A stretch of 64,000 nucleotides of DNA, taken from Coptis chinensis (taxonomy: Eukaryota; Streptophyta; Magnoliopsida; Ranunculales; Ranunculaceae). The notes below the pieces were generated by a model, which was not told where the DNA came from, made no database searches, and saw only the letters and a program-made list of their open reading frames with translations. The stretch covers positions 8,146,501 through 8,210,500 of the forward strand of contig CM027377.1 in the NCBI GenBank assembly GCA_015680905.1, in the 5' to 3' direction. This document shows positions 12,219-23,770 of this stretch, one piece after another. Position numbers and translations under genes: made by a program. Numbering within the stretch: position 1 is the stretch's first letter; every line of letters starts with the position of its first letter.

Positions 12219-13042
12219 CTTAGTTCGGTTTTATATTGTAGCTTGGATCCTCTAACAGCTTGGATCCTTTGACATTTTATATTGTAGCTTAGTTCAGTTT
12301 TAGCTTAATTAGTTCTCTGACAGCTTTTATATTGTAGCTTAGTTCGGTTTTAGTGGTTGGTTGGAAAGTGGTAGCTTAGTTCTTTGATATTGTAGCCTAA
12401 ACTTGTTCGATTTGATTGGTTCTGTGCTTAGTTCTTTGACAACTTATATTTAGCTTTTATTCTCTGATAGGAACTATTAGGACAAACTACCAATCAAACT
12501 TATTCAAACTTATTCAAGTTTAGGCTGTTCTATTTAGTTTTGTGAGGAAAATGGAAGTACATTTTGTTATGTGAAGTTCTGTCAGAACTTTTGTTCATTT
12601 TAACCTGTCAGAAATTTTGTTATGTGATTCAGAAATTCTGTTAGAATGCCATCTACTCCCAAGTCCAAAGCATGAATGGGAAAGTGACCTCCCAACCTAT
12701 AATATGAACAAATTATAAGCTGTATCCCATTTTAATTTTCACACAAACAAGAGTACAAACATTTACTCCAAATGCTTAAGTTGTTGGCACGCCACGCACA
12801 GGTGTACAGCTCCACTTTTACCCTGCTTAATACTCTCATTTTATCTTTCCTTTCTCGACTTATTGAGTGCCTTATTGATGAGACAACTGAGATTGCATTT
12901 TCTTAACAAGCACTTTAAATTACATCAGAACTCCAATGTACATTTACCTTATACTGAACTCAAATGTACATTTACCTTATACAAGTATTACAATTGGTTC
13001 TAATTCTATAATAATACAGCTAGAGAAAACCAAAATGCTCAT
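12219..13042. other. Non-coding filler between captured fragments of the first Pack-MULE
   Basis: Several short degenerate repeats occur at 12200-12450, built on words such as TAGCTTAGTTCGGTTTTA and GGATCCTCTGACAGCTT. No gene was recognised. Near 12935-12985 the segment CTCAAATGTACATTTACCTTATAC is nearly repeated. Confidence 0.5.
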
Positions 13043-13250
13043 TAACTAAGAAGCCACAACCTCAAAGGCAAGACAAGATGTTTGCTTCAACAGGGATTGA
13101 CGGAGAGTGACAACCCTCTTTTTGGGCCTAACACAACATCCCTTGATCAGCATATAGTCTTCTTTCACCACACTATAATGAGGGAGCCCACCAATGGGAG
13201 TAATATCTTTCTCAGTCCAGATACAACAGAAACAAGATTCAGGGGTTAGC
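13043..13250 (-). pseudogene. Ribosomal protein L3 (uL3) exon fragment
   Basis: The minus-strand reading contains [14 protein letters not shown] followed by [17 protein letters not shown], a highly conserved stretch near the middle-to-C-terminal part of cytosolic ribosomal protein L3. The conserved F in GGFPHY is L and the G in CCVGPKKR is R, so it has drifted. The match starts right after an intron-like region (about 13245-13330) and ends soon after Q-S-L-L-K-Q-T-S. It covers about 60 of roughly 390 residues. Its orientation is opposite to the PGK piece in the same element, showing independent capture. Confidence 0.9.
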
Positions 13251-14074
13251 GAGAAAAGGAAAAGAAAGAGACTAAAAACCATCGTCATGACTCTGCTCTA
13301 GCTGTAATGTCGATAGCTTTTATACCATCAAGACCAAAAACTTTCTCTAAAATCGATAACCTGCAATCATCTAAATGTTCCCCACCAGGATGGTTCAAAA
13401 TATCCAAATTATCAGTCTATAATTTGATCTATCCAAATATTGTGGACATATATCACAAAGCGATGGTTTGATATACCATAAGTATGCTGCTCAGATTCAC
13501 TGACTACTTCAACAACTCATCTACTCCTATCAGATATGGGTTATTATTATCTAATTAAAACATCAAAATAGATATGCACATTTACTATTCCAAGATAGAT
13601 AAATTAAAAACATATTTCTGTTTCAATAGTTTGGGGGCTAACTTTGAAGTAAAACCTCGAAGAAGTGAAAAGAACAATCCTAAGAATTAGTCAATATTTC
13701 CATATGAACATTTCTAACAATCACCAAAAAAATATAAACACAAACATATCAAACCAGAACAATGGGAAATTAAGTGAAATTTCAAATTTTCTCACCTGAA
13801 TATTTAAAACAGCAATGATCATCTGCGATAAGTTTCAACTTAACCGATTCTCTATCAAACACAAACCAAAGAAACTCTCTTTTGAAAATGAATAAGAAGC
13901 TCATAAACTCAACTAAAGAATTTACAGACACTCATTTCAAAATTTCTCACCTTAATACCAAAAACAAAAACAATCCAATACAAAAGGCTCCACAATAATC
14001 TGACTTATATACCCTATTTCAAAGACAAAGAAACAAACAAGTAGCTCAGAAACTCAAAAAAAGAAGCTCTAAAC
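13251..14074. other. Unassigned interior of the first Pack-MULE
   Basis: AT-rich sequence with no recognised coding potential. Its left part is probably the remaining intron sequence of the captured L3 piece. The right part grades into the terminal inverted repeat. Confidence 0.45.
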
Positions 14075-14321
14075 TAGTAAAATTTTGGAGAGAAAGTGTT
14101 TCAGAGAAAATTTCGCTCGATCTAATTTTGGAGAAGAAGGTTTGATCGATTTTTTGTTTATTTCGTATTTATGCTTCGAAAAATTTTATTTCCTGAAATT
14201 TCATTTATTTCGAATTTGGCAATCAAAGACTACCTCATATCCGTTGGATTGGAAAGAGATTAGTGGTGTGGATGCACTATGCCTAGAATGTGGCTACAGT
14301 GAATGTGCCTCTATTCCACCC
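14075..14321. repeat. Right terminal inverted repeat of the first Pack-MULE
   Basis: Reverse complement of 10860-11100; the match is best over the outer 75 bases. The end runs straight into CCCGTGCATACGCAC of a Helitron 3' hairpin, so the border is fixed only to within two or three bases. Confidence 0.75.
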
Positions 14322-14994
14322 GTGCATACGCACTGGTCTTTTTGAAAACATTTAGATTTTTTTTAGAAAATTGGTACTACCGTTTTAGTCGCTAATCCGT
14401 TTTAATTTTCTAACAAATTATTTTAAATAAAGTTTTAATTAAATTTTAAAAACACATTATTTCAATTGGGAGAGAGATCCTGTTTTAATAGGAGAATAAT
14501 TCCCGTTTTAATTAGATATACTAGATTTTTCTTTTTTCAATAGGGGATGAATTTCCATTTTAATAGGAGAATGATTTCCGCTTTAATTAGAAGTGTTATA
14601 ATTTGTTTTAATAGGAGAAGAATTCTCGTTATAATAGGAGATGATGTGTGATTTTAATAGAACTCGAAAAATACCCCTTGTGGGAGAAAATTGAGACTAC
14701 CGTTTTAGTCGCTAAGAGATTATGTTTTAATAAGAGAATGATTCCTGTTTTAATTAGATACGATAGATTTTCGTTTAATTTTCAATAGGATAGGAATTCT
14801 CATTTTAATAGGAGAAGGATTCCCGCTTTAATTAAAAATGTTAGAATTTGTTTTAATATGAGAAAAATTCTTGTTATAATAGAAGAGAAATTGCCGTTTT
14901 TCAAATAGAAGAGAAATTCTCGTTTTAATAGGAGATGACGTGGAATTTTAATAGAGCTCGAAAAATACCATTTGTGGGAGCTTTAATAGTAAGA
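14322..14994 (-). mobile_element. Small non-autonomous Helitron, 3' tip lost
   Basis: On the minus strand the 5' end is TCTTACTATTAAAGCTCCCA at 14994, starting with TC as Helitrons do. The body is made of degenerate repeats of the type TTTTAATAGGAGAATGATTC. The 3' hairpin arm (GTGCATACGCAC) is present at 14322, but the terminal CTAG is missing because a MULE end joins there. No Rep/helicase gene is present. The family has other copies at 14995-15416 and 35054-35812. Confidence 0.65.
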
Positions 14995-15416
14995 CTAGAA
15001 AGGAGACCCGTGCATACGCACCGGCTCTTTTAAAAACTTGCTCAACAATCGCAACTATATTGTGATTCATGTTTTCGTCGTTAACTCGTTTTAATTTCTC
15101 AACAAATTATTTTAATTAAGTTTTAAAAACCCGTTTTAAAAAACTTATGGAAGGAAACCCGTTTTTTAACTGGGGGAGAGATACCATTTTAATAAGAGAA
15201 TGATTCATGTTTTAATCAGAAGTGCTAGAATTTCTTTTTTGTAATAGATGAAAAATTTCCGTTTTAATAGGAGAATGATTCCTATTTTAATTAGAAGTGC
15301 CTAAAAAAAAATCAATATGAGAGGAATTCCAGTTTTAATAGGAGATGATGATATGATGTGGAATTTTAATAGAGCTCGAAAAATATCCCATGTGGGAGCT
15401 TTAACTTAATATTAAA
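14995..15416 (-). mobile_element. Small non-autonomous Helitron, near complete
   Basis: On the minus strand the 3' end is CTAG at 14998-14995, preceded by a GC-rich hairpin (CCGGTGC-GTAT-GCACGGG, one mismatch) about ten bases upstream. That is the classic Helitron 3' layout. The 5' side ends near 15411-15416 with TTAAAGCTCCCACATGGG, matching the 5' end of the neighbouring copy. About 420 bp, no coding. It abuts the previous copy directly (CTAG next to TC). Confidence 0.7.
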
Positions 15417-15421
15417 GCTCA

Positions 15422-15671
15422 CTCTTAGACGGAGGTCGGACTTTACATACTCTCACGAAGAGTTTTCTTATGAATCGCTCATTCTCTCTCCGAAGTCCAA
15501 ACTTACCGTGACTGTTTCTCTCCCTCCTGACTCTCTTTCTATCTCTCGTGGGGTTCTTTTTCTCTCTATTTCTAATCTTAAAATTCTGATTAAAAAAAAG
15601 TTGCATATTCGCATGTAAAATATTTTGATTCATACTCAAAATTTTCAAACAAGAAAGGGAATTATTTATGG
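15422..15671. repeat. Left terminal inverted repeat of the second Pack-MULE
   Basis: Matches the reverse complement of 19317-19612 at roughly 85-90% by eye, apart from an insertion of about 35 bp and a 37-bp duplication in the right copy. Confidence 0.8.
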
Positions 15672-15679
15672 TCAAACTT

Positions 15680-16930
15680 TAAAGTGAATAGTGTTTTAGT
15701 CTCTGACAGCAAGGACTTGTGGCAAGCTCAGCTCGTAATGTGGTGAATCCTCCAGTAGAGGAGAATCGTCTTTGCATGGATAAGCATCAAAAGCGCATGG
15801 ATTTTTTTAACATTGATATCCTTGATATGAACTCTAGCGTGTCAACGACTGAAATGAAAGGACAGCCTTCGAGCTCATGCCCCATATTGCTCTTAAAGAA
15901 TAGGAACATACGAGGATCATGTGTTGGGTATGCTGCGATTTTCCTTCTTTCTTCCTCAATGTTTCATGATAAAAAGTACAATCTGCGTCCAAAATAACTG
16001 TAACTTGTTTCTGTATTCAATACTTTAAGTGTCTGAAATCTGAATTTAAGACAATGGATCCTCACAAAAAAAATTAATGTGTAAGTTTCAATCCTCTTTC
16101 AGGTGGTCATTCATTCTCCTGTTAACTTGGGTCAAGGCTTTCTGGGTTCCTCTTGTTAACCGTGGAGCTCATCCAGTTGGCTTGAGAGAGAATCACTGGA
16201 TTGCATGTGATGTAAGTTTATGCAACTCAACCTTCTTCCAACTTGTATATTTAATTTTTGTTAATATTGCCAATGTTAATGAAACTTTTGCACTGTAGGT
16301 TGGATTGCCTTCTTTCCCTTTCGATTTCCCTTATTGCAATGCACACTCATGCTTCATGGCTCCTGAGGCTATTGTCAATGGTGAAAAAATGGATCTTCGT
16401 CCTATCGCTATGAGGCCTTCAAAAGTTCCTAGCCCGCCTCCTTGGGACAGCATCAAGCTTGCTTTTGAGACAGCCTCTTGGGGGAGTTACTCAAGACATC
16501 TACAAGGAGAATTCTAGAGGAGAAAGTTAAGGAATGGTTGTAATTCATTGGGTGATGCAGGCATAAAAAAATTGTGACTCTGAATCACTAGAGCAGGATG
16601 CTTGTCCATTTAAAGGATTTGTTGCAAGGACATCTGATATTTTAAGTACTCACTTGAATAACATCCGAGGAAACCATTTACTTGTATTCCCTAATAAGAA
16701 ACTGGGTAAAAGACCAAGCTGTTAGAGAGCAGAGACAAGCTTGAGCTTGAGCTTGACCCTGAAAGGGCCGGCCAGATACCTCTTGACCGGAAACTATGTT
16801 TCCTTAGAGTTCTACTTCGTGCCTACAAGGAAGGTGCTTTTGAGGAAGGAGCTGTTATTTGTGCACCTCGTCTTACCGATATTTTACTCTGGACGTCAAG
16901 GTTGGTTGTTGTATTTGGCTTCATCTTAGT
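15680..16930 (+). pseudogene. Captured exon-like fragments of unrecognised gene(s)
   Basis: Three open blocks are seen. The first, 15719-15997, is a 92-residue frame. The second, 16141-16517, has a good intron (GTAAG at 16211 to TGTAG at 16299), giving WVPLVNRGAHPVGLRENHW before it and then GLPSFPFDFPYCNAH and RPSKVPSPPPWDSIKLAFE after it. The third, near 16741-16925, reads LELDPERAGQIPLDRKLCF then LRAYKEGAFEEGA in one frame. The smooth codon use and intron borders suggest real gene sequence copied from genomic DNA. I do not recognise the parent protein(s), and the blocks may come from more than one gene. Confidence 0.45.
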
Positions 16931-18530
16931 TCAATCTGTTGTAAGGAAGCATATGTTGAGTATAAACACTAAAACCTAATTATTCGTTCATCTACCGGGA
17001 AGATGATGTTTTTCATCAGCTCATTTATGTGAGATTTTTGGATGTAACCATGGACTTGCATATACTTTTGGGTATCTTTTCACTTGTTGCTCTGAATTGT
17101 TGTAAATAATAAAGAAAGATAGAATTAGTTATATATGTTTTTTTTCCCTCTATTTCCTTGACGGAAATTTCTGATTCTTTTAAAGTAAGACAATAGAATG
17201 GTACTACTAGCATCTAATAGGTGCCATAGTCTTGTTTTTTTTTTTTCTAGGAAGATGGACTTTGGTGGGTAGATGAATTCCTTAGTGTTTTATGGTGTGG
17301 CATTGTTGATCTAAGAATGTGCCTTCTGTGCTTGATTAATGAATACTCTATGTAAAATATGCAGATCAGATGTACATGAAGAGCAGCTTCAAATTCCACA
17401 TATCTATGTAAAATATGTAGATCAGATGTACGTAAGTCCGTGGATTGTCATTACTCTTGATTATGTAATTTAGGAACGAGGAACACTATGATAATGGGAA
17501 CACTAGTAGAAAGAGCGATTTGTGTTTGTCGGTTACTCTGATTAGTATTCGTTTTCAGCTAGGAGTGCAATTTATTGTAAGAAAGTCATCAAACTTGTAA
17601 TCAATTATCTTGGTAGTGCCTGGTTAAGGTATGAAGAAGGCCCTCTCATAAAAGTAACTATATCAAGGTTTCGAAGTTATTAGACCTCGACTGAGCAAAC
17701 ATAACTTTGTTAAATCTTCATCAGTAGGAAAAGAATGATATCCACGCTATAGAAGGATACAGCCCCAAGTACACTCCTGCTGCTATCTCAGGCTGATGTT
17801 AATTATTTAGGTGAAATGAAATTCTGAAACAAGATGCCAATGAACATAGCCCTAGAATCTATAATCCACCTCTAAGATTGATGTTTCAACAATATAATAA
17901 TCATACAAGTAATCATTTTACTTATCTATCAAGTCCCTTTTCTAATAGAGAACACCTAAACTTCGGCACCATTGGGTTCATAACAAAGGCGGGAATGTAG
18001 TTCCAAGAGGTGCCACATTCTCTTTCAATGGATGCATCCCAGGGACTCTCAACTTGCAACCAGCAAAGTGATTACATGCTGCAAAGTTGGTATGGACTCT
18101 CAACTGGCATCACTAGGAGTTGTTTCTATGGAGACAGTAAACATGAGGCATAACATTACACTCATAGGTTACACTCAAAATTAAAAAAGTAACCGATTAG
18201 GAAGTTGAAAACAATCAATTTAAATTATCGAAATCATTGCAATTAGCATGACTGCCTGATTGTTGTGAAACTAATTTACACACAAAGAGAGTAGTACAAA
18301 ATAGCACTTAAATAACTTTCATAACAGTCCTGACGATTTTGGAAGAAAACTTGCTTTTTTTTTGTATATCTGCTCATTTGGTAGTAAAAGAAAAGAGGTA
18401 AAGACAGAATTCTTTGATTGAAGAATTATGCCACGTATCTAAAATATTCAAGCAACAACCTGTTCGCAAAATGAGATATCAACCAGCACAGGTGCACACT
18501 AACCCAGTGGTATGTATTGAGGCTCATGAA
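16931..18530. other. Unassigned interior of the second Pack-MULE
   Basis: No convincing gene is seen. Near 17340-17440 the segment ATGTAAAATATGCAGATCAGATGTAC is nearly repeated. The part next to 18530 is probably 3' flanking sequence copied along with the phosphatase fragment. Confidence 0.4.
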
Positions 18531-19316
<786 letters not shown>

Positions 19317-19612
19317 GATAAATAATTCCCTTTCTTATTTGAACATTTTGAGTATGAATCAAAATATTTTACACGCGAATATGCACTTTATGAATCAAAA
19401 TATTTTACACGCAAATATGCAATTTTTTTTAATCAGAAGAGGAACTCCATGAGAGAGAGAAAGAGAGTCTGGAGGGAGGGAAACAGTCCCGGTAAGTTTG
19501 GACTTCGGAGAGAGAAGGAGCGATTCATGAGAAAACCCTTCATGAGAGTATATTTTGTATTTCGAAATTTCGGTTTTTAAGTAAAGTTTGTAAACGGACG
19601 TCCGTCTAAGAG
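19317..19612. repeat. Right terminal inverted repeat of the second Pack-MULE
   Basis: Reverse complement of 15422-15671, with a direct duplication of about 37 bp at 19356-19425. The outer end lies about 12 bases from the (TA)n tract. Confidence 0.8.
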
Positions 19613-19621
19613 CGGGGTTGT

Positions 19622-19623
<2 letters not shown>

Positions 19624-19697
<74 letters not shown>
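19624..19697. repeat. (TA)n microsatellite, 37 units
   Basis: An uninterrupted run of TA, 74 bases long. It sits exactly between the right end of one MULE (19612) and the left end of the next (19703). Its true length in the genome is uncertain because such runs are unstable and hard to sequence. Confidence 0.97.
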
Positions 19698-19700
<3 letters not shown>

Positions 19701-19702
19701 CG

Positions 19703-19970
19703 GGCCGGATAGGTGGATAGCCGAAAATCTAATGGCAACCTTACAGCTGAAACTCATCGTTGGATCACCCAATCTAAATTAGAAATCAAAGGCCCAAATA
19801 TTGCCTTAACTAAATAGAGCAGGGTATTTTGGTAAATTACTTTCTTTCTCTCCCAATTTTCATTTCTATTTTACGATCAAAACCTTTACCTTCTCGCTCT
19901 CTTTCTCTCCAAAAACTGAAAATTTCCATTTTAACTATCAAAAATCAAAATCAAACCGAACCCTAAACAA
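19703..19970. repeat. Left terminal inverted repeat of the FAR1-type MULE
   Basis: Near-identical to the reverse complement of 25126-25395, ending inside at CAAACCGAACCC. The inner part is pyrimidine-rich (CTCGCTCTCTTTCTCTCC) and lies about 210 bases ahead of the transposase start, so it probably serves as promoter or leader. Confidence 0.88.
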
Positions 19971-20183
19971 ACTCTTACCTTCTCGTGCACTCTCACTCTC
20001 TCCTCCAGTACTGAAATCAAATCCAAAATCAAACCCAAAAATCAAACCCAAAATCAAACCCAAACCCAAAATAAAACCGAAAATTGAAATTCTAAAAATC
20101 AACTTTAACAGGCTTTGTGAATAATTGATTTTACATTTAAATCTTTTGATTAAATCATTTAATCAAACCGAAATACGTGTATA

Positions 20184-22108
20184 ATGGAGTTAATGGCAGA
20201 AAATATAGCTATCAGTATGGAAGAAGACGTAGTTGTTGGGTCTTCTTCCAATAAATCCCCGGACAGAGAAATGCATAAACTAGTTGCTTCGTTTGTAGGT
20301 ATGGTTTTTAGTAGTGTTGACGAAGCAAATACTTACTACAAACAGTATGGTCAACAAGAGAGAAGTGGCTGTTTCTAGAAATACTAGCACTATCAGGTGT
20401 AGTTGCCTTGCTAGAATGCGTGTTACGAAAAGAAAACACGAAGATATATACTATGTAAGTTGTGCTGAAAATGACCATAGCCATGGTTTAGTTAGTCCAG
20501 TAAAGAGAAATTGTATGAGATCAAACAAAAATATGCCTGAAGCGGCGAAGAGGTTGACTGAAATTTTTGGTGAAAATGGTTTACCAGTCGGCAAAGTTGT
20601 AGCTGTTTTAAATAGGGAAGAACTTGGGTTTACAAAGAGGGATTGCTGGAACCATCATTACGGTTCGACCAGAAAAATGCCTAAAGAAGGTGATGCAACT
20701 ACCGTGCTTAACTATTTTATGCAGAAGAGTGCCGAGAATCCCCAGTTCTACTACGCCATTAATCTAGATCAAAATGGGATTGCAGTAAACTTTTTTTGGG
20801 TTGGTGGGAGGTCTCGAGTGCGGTATGAGTATTTTGGGGATGTTGTCTCTTTTGATACCACATATCGTATCAATGCATACTCTATGCCTTTTGCCCCTTT
20901 TAATGGAGTCAACCATCATATGCAACATTCAGTTTGGTTGCGCATTGTTACTTGATGAGACGTAAGATACATTCATATGGTCATTTAAGGTCTGGCTTGC
21001 AGCCATGGGTGGTCGTGCGCTAACGACAATCATCAATCGACCGTGATAGAGCGATGATCAGAGCTATTGCCAAAGTGTTCCCTCGATACTCGCCATCGTT
21101 ACTTGTCTTTGGCATATTATGCAAAAAAAATTTCAAGAGAAGTCGCCATTTACTAAAATTGAGACACTGATAACTGACTTGAAAAACACTATTTCTTTCT
21201 CGTATAGGATTAGTGATTTTGAAAGAAGATGGTGTATAATAATAGAGAATAATGAGTTGTCTGAAAATCCTTGGTTGACAGAAATGTATAATATACGGGA
21301 GAAATTGGTGCCTTGTTATCTCAGCGACACAATTTTTGTTGGTATGCATACGACTGGGAGAAGTGAATCGATGAATTCTCATTATGACCAATTCGTAAAT
21401 TCGACAACTAGGCTAATGGAGTTTGTACATGGTAATGAGAGGTCTTTGGCTTTGATTGCTAGGAATGAAAGAGATTCTGATTACCGCACCGAGCATAGTT
21501 CACAAATTGTGCCTAAAGATGCTTTTCTCCTTATGCACGTTGCGAATGTCTATACAATTAATCTATTCAATAAATTTAAGGAGGAATTAGAGAAGGCAAA
21601 GACGGAGTACAAATTTGATAGGGACGAGATTGTCAACAATGGAACCGGAAGCTACATGGTGAAATTCAGGGACCCGCAGAAGAAGTCCGTTTGGAAAGTG
21701 AGTTTCAATAGAAGAACCTTAGAGGCAGACTGTGAATGTAAGCATTTTCAGTTTATGGGGTTACTTTGTGGTCACATGTTAAAGCTTTTTCAGCATTACG
21801 AGATCGAAGAGATTTCAATGCATTTTCTTTTGAAGCGGTGGATGCAAAAGGCAAACACGTATATAGTAGAGTTTGATATTGGATTAGTGGTCGACCATGA
21901 AAACCATGAACCTTTGAGAGTGGCTCATTATATCAAGGTTGCTTCTAAAGTGGCTTACAATGCAGGGAATACTGTTCAGGCTTATTCATATTTTATAGAA
22001 AAGATGGGTGAAATGGTTATTGGAGTTTCAAAGTTGAATGAAACTTCCGAAGGAGTCGCAGATAATGAAGAGCCTCCAGTTGAAGAGCCTTCGATTGATA
22101 CCTTATAG
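20184..22108 (+). pseudogene. FAR1/FHY3-type MULE transposase, broken
   Basis: Start chosen at ATG 20184. The FAR1 DNA-binding domain runs from V-G-M-V-F-S-S-V-D-E-A-N-T-Y-Y (near 20300) through C-S-C-L-A-R-M-R to H-S-H-G-L. The MULE catalytic core follows, with FWVGGRSRVRYEYFGDVVSF then D-T-T-Y (first Asp) and the G-V-N-H-H motif. T-G-R-S-E-S-M-N (likely catalytic Glu) is near 21360, and a SWIM zinc finger, C-E-C-x9-C-G-H, near 21735-21775. Frameshifts are seen near 20360 and 20925, and stops or a shift at about 20965-21045, where the second catalytic Asp should lie. The last 329 residues (21119-22108) are open. Related proteins are either MULE transposases or light-signalling factors; the flanking inverted repeats favour transposase. 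Confidence 0.85.
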
Positions 22109-22125
22109 GTTAATTGATTTTAATG

Positions 22126-22185
22126 TTTAATTTGATATATGTTTAATGTTTAATTTGATATATGTTTAATGTTTAATTTGATATT
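22126..22185. repeat. Short tandem repeat, about 22-bp unit
   Basis: Three near-perfect copies of GTTTAATGTTTAATTTGATA just after the transposase stop, probably in its 3' untranslated region. Confidence 0.8.
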
Positions 22186-22465
22186 AATATTTATTTTATT
22201 TTGACTTTCAAATCTTTATTTTAGATATTGATTTTGAATCCTAATATTTCTCAAACAAAAGGGAGAAAGAAGAACGTGGAGAGATTTAAATCCCCTAGGG
22301 AGATAGCCCTAAACAATCCATGAAGAATGTGTAGAAATATTGCTAACCATGACTCGAGAAATTGTCTAGAGAAAAAGAATATGTAATTTGTGAAATGTAA
22401 GTATTTTTTGTTATTGATTGTGTATTCGTGGTCTATTATTAAGGATACTTATGCAAGCTGAGGTC

Positions 22466-22563
22466 TGTCAGAGTTTTGAGTTCTGTCAGAGTTAAGGGTG
22501 TTAGAGTTTTGAGTTCTGTCAGAGTTAAGGGTGTCAGAGTTTTGAGTTCTGTCAGAGTTAAGG
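22466..22563. repeat. Tandem repeat, about 37-bp unit
   Basis: Three copies built on GAGTTTTGAGTTCTGTCAGA then GTTAAGG, differing at one or two bases. No function is evident. Confidence 0.85.
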
Positions 22564-22773
22564 ATGCTGATGCAAGTAGAGTTAAGGATAATTATTATTA
22601 AGAGAGTAGACAGAAATAGTTTTCGTTCATAGTATATATATCTTGTTTTCTTTTGAACTTGTGATGTGGATGTTTGTTTTATTTATGATTGAGATGGGAA
22701 ATGATAAACTAGATCTTTGAGTTGAATTGAATTGTTGAAACTCCATTGCCCAAGATACAAATGAGGGTGCACT

Positions 22774-23175
22774 ATGGGGGAAAATTCATTAACTATAGTG
22801 ACTACTGCTAAGGATTATATTAATGGGTATGATTATTGCACTTTTAATGTTGATGCAAAAAATTTGTGCTTGGTTCGATTGAATGCATTGATTCTTACAC
22901 TTGTCCCGAACCCATTTCGTTATGAACTTGAGATTGGTGGTGACCCAATATATTGCTTAAATGGGGATAGACTAAGTATAAAGAATGACAGTGATTGTCT
23001 GATGTTTGTGAAGGATTCTGATGTTGATGATACTGGGTTTTTGAATTTATTTGTGGAATTTGTTGTTGTGCCTCCTAAAAGATTTTCATTTGGGGATGGT
23101 GAAGTGTTTGAAGTAGTATGTGAAGGTATTGAGGTGGAAAAGATAATAGGGGGGGTATCTCAAATTGACCCATGA
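22774..23175 (+). CDS. Hypothetical 133-residue protein inside MULE
   Basis: An uninterrupted frame from ATG 22774 to TGA 23175. The protein is acidic, with alternating hydrophobic patches (A-L-I-L-T-L-V-P-N-P-F-R-Y-E-L-E-I) and a G-G-D-P-I-Y-C-L-N-G-D pattern, then L-M-F-V-K-D-S-D-V-D-D and F-V-E-F-V-V-V-P-P. The layout (beta-rich start, conserved D-S-D, ending in a V-E-x-V strand) reminds me of the N-terminal segment of MuDR-type transposases, but this is a weak impression. No catalytic region follows. It could be the start of a captured second transposase gene or a host gene exon. Confidence 0.4.
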   Translation: MGENSLTIVTTAKDYINGYDYCTFNVDAKNLCLVRLNALILTLVPNPFRYELEIGGDPIYCLNGDRLSIKNDSDCLMFVKDSDVDDTGFLNLFVEFVVVPPKRFSFGDGEVFEVVCEGIEVEKIIGGVSQIDP

Positions 23176-23240
23176 ATATTTAGTGTTCATACTCCTAGTG
23201 GACTATGAACTATGAACATTCAGTGTTCATAGTTGATGCA
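23171..23240. repeat. Palindromic GTTCAT/ATGAAC words, left cluster
   Basis: The phrases TAGTGTTCATA, GGACTATGAAC and ATGAACATTCAGTGTTCATA occur here and again many times at 23771-23945. Each can fold on itself (TGAACATTCA / TGAATGTTCA). Confidence 0.7.
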
Positions 23241-23371
23241 GTACAGTTTGCCAATAAACTTGGCATATGATGCGTATGTCAATGAACTGGAAAAGCGGGC
23301 AACAAAGTCGGAAAGACATGGATGAGGCCATATTTGATTGGAAACGTCAAAATAAGCATAACCCACAGCTT

Positions 23372-23766
23372 TGATGTGGGCACCACCCTCTCAGGCCCTA
23401 AATCCATCGTTTCGGCCTTTAAAATCACGTTTTTGTCGTTGTAGGAAAGTTTTGTTTTTGCTATATCTTTTGATAGGAGAGTCCGTTTTTTATTTGGTCA
23501 ATTGGGTTAGTTCTATTTTGATTAGTAGTTTCTTAATATGTGGTTATCCCAAAACTTTCCACTTTTGGAAAATTTCGATCGAGTTTTGTGGTAATTTGGG
23601 TATTTCGCCTATATAAAGGCTGGTAGTCTGTATTAGGGTTTTCAGTTTTGGTTTGAGTTAATAATATTAAGAGTTACTTCTCTTGTTTCCATTGTTTGGT
23701 ATTCCTTGTGTGTGAATCAACAAACCTTGAAGCCATTAATTCCTGGTATTTCACAAGAAATCAACA
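23372..23766 (+). mobile_element. Probable solo LTR, 395 bp
   Basis: It starts TGATGTGGGCACC and ends AAATCAACA. Flanking 5-mers are AGCTT (23367-23371) and GGCTT (23767-23771), matching at four of five positions. Inside, a TATA box (CCTATATAAAGG, near 23608) is followed by a leader-like stretch, as in a short plant LTR. The family cannot be assigned, though length and layout fit Ty1/Copia. The element is reduced to this single repeat and is a fossil. Confidence 0.5.
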
Positions 23767-23770
23767 GGCT

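Larger units (their letters stand above)
10860..14321. mobile_element. Gene-capturing MULE (Pack-MULE-like), about 3.5 kb
   Basis: The ends are long inverted repeats. The outer 75 bases match well (GGGTGG(A/G)ATAGAGGCAC at each end), and weaker similarity runs to about 240 bases, down to a shared CCAAAATTAGATCGA. Between them lie pieces of at least three unrelated genes: FAR1-like (plus), phosphoglycerate kinase (plus) and ribosomal protein L3 (minus). No transposase of its own was seen. Long inverted repeats around mixed gene fragments are the hallmark of Pack-MULEs. No 9-bp target duplication could be matched, and the two flanks come from different Helitron families, so the locus was rearranged. 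Confidence 0.7.

Noticed and set aside
19395-19772. 125-residue minus-strand open frame
   Set aside because: Nearly half of it is Ile-Tyr translation of the (TA)n tract; it spans two element borders.
20184-22108. Reading the FAR1-like gene as a functional host light-signalling gene
   Set aside because: It is broken and lies between matching long inverted repeats, so a MULE transposase is the simpler view.
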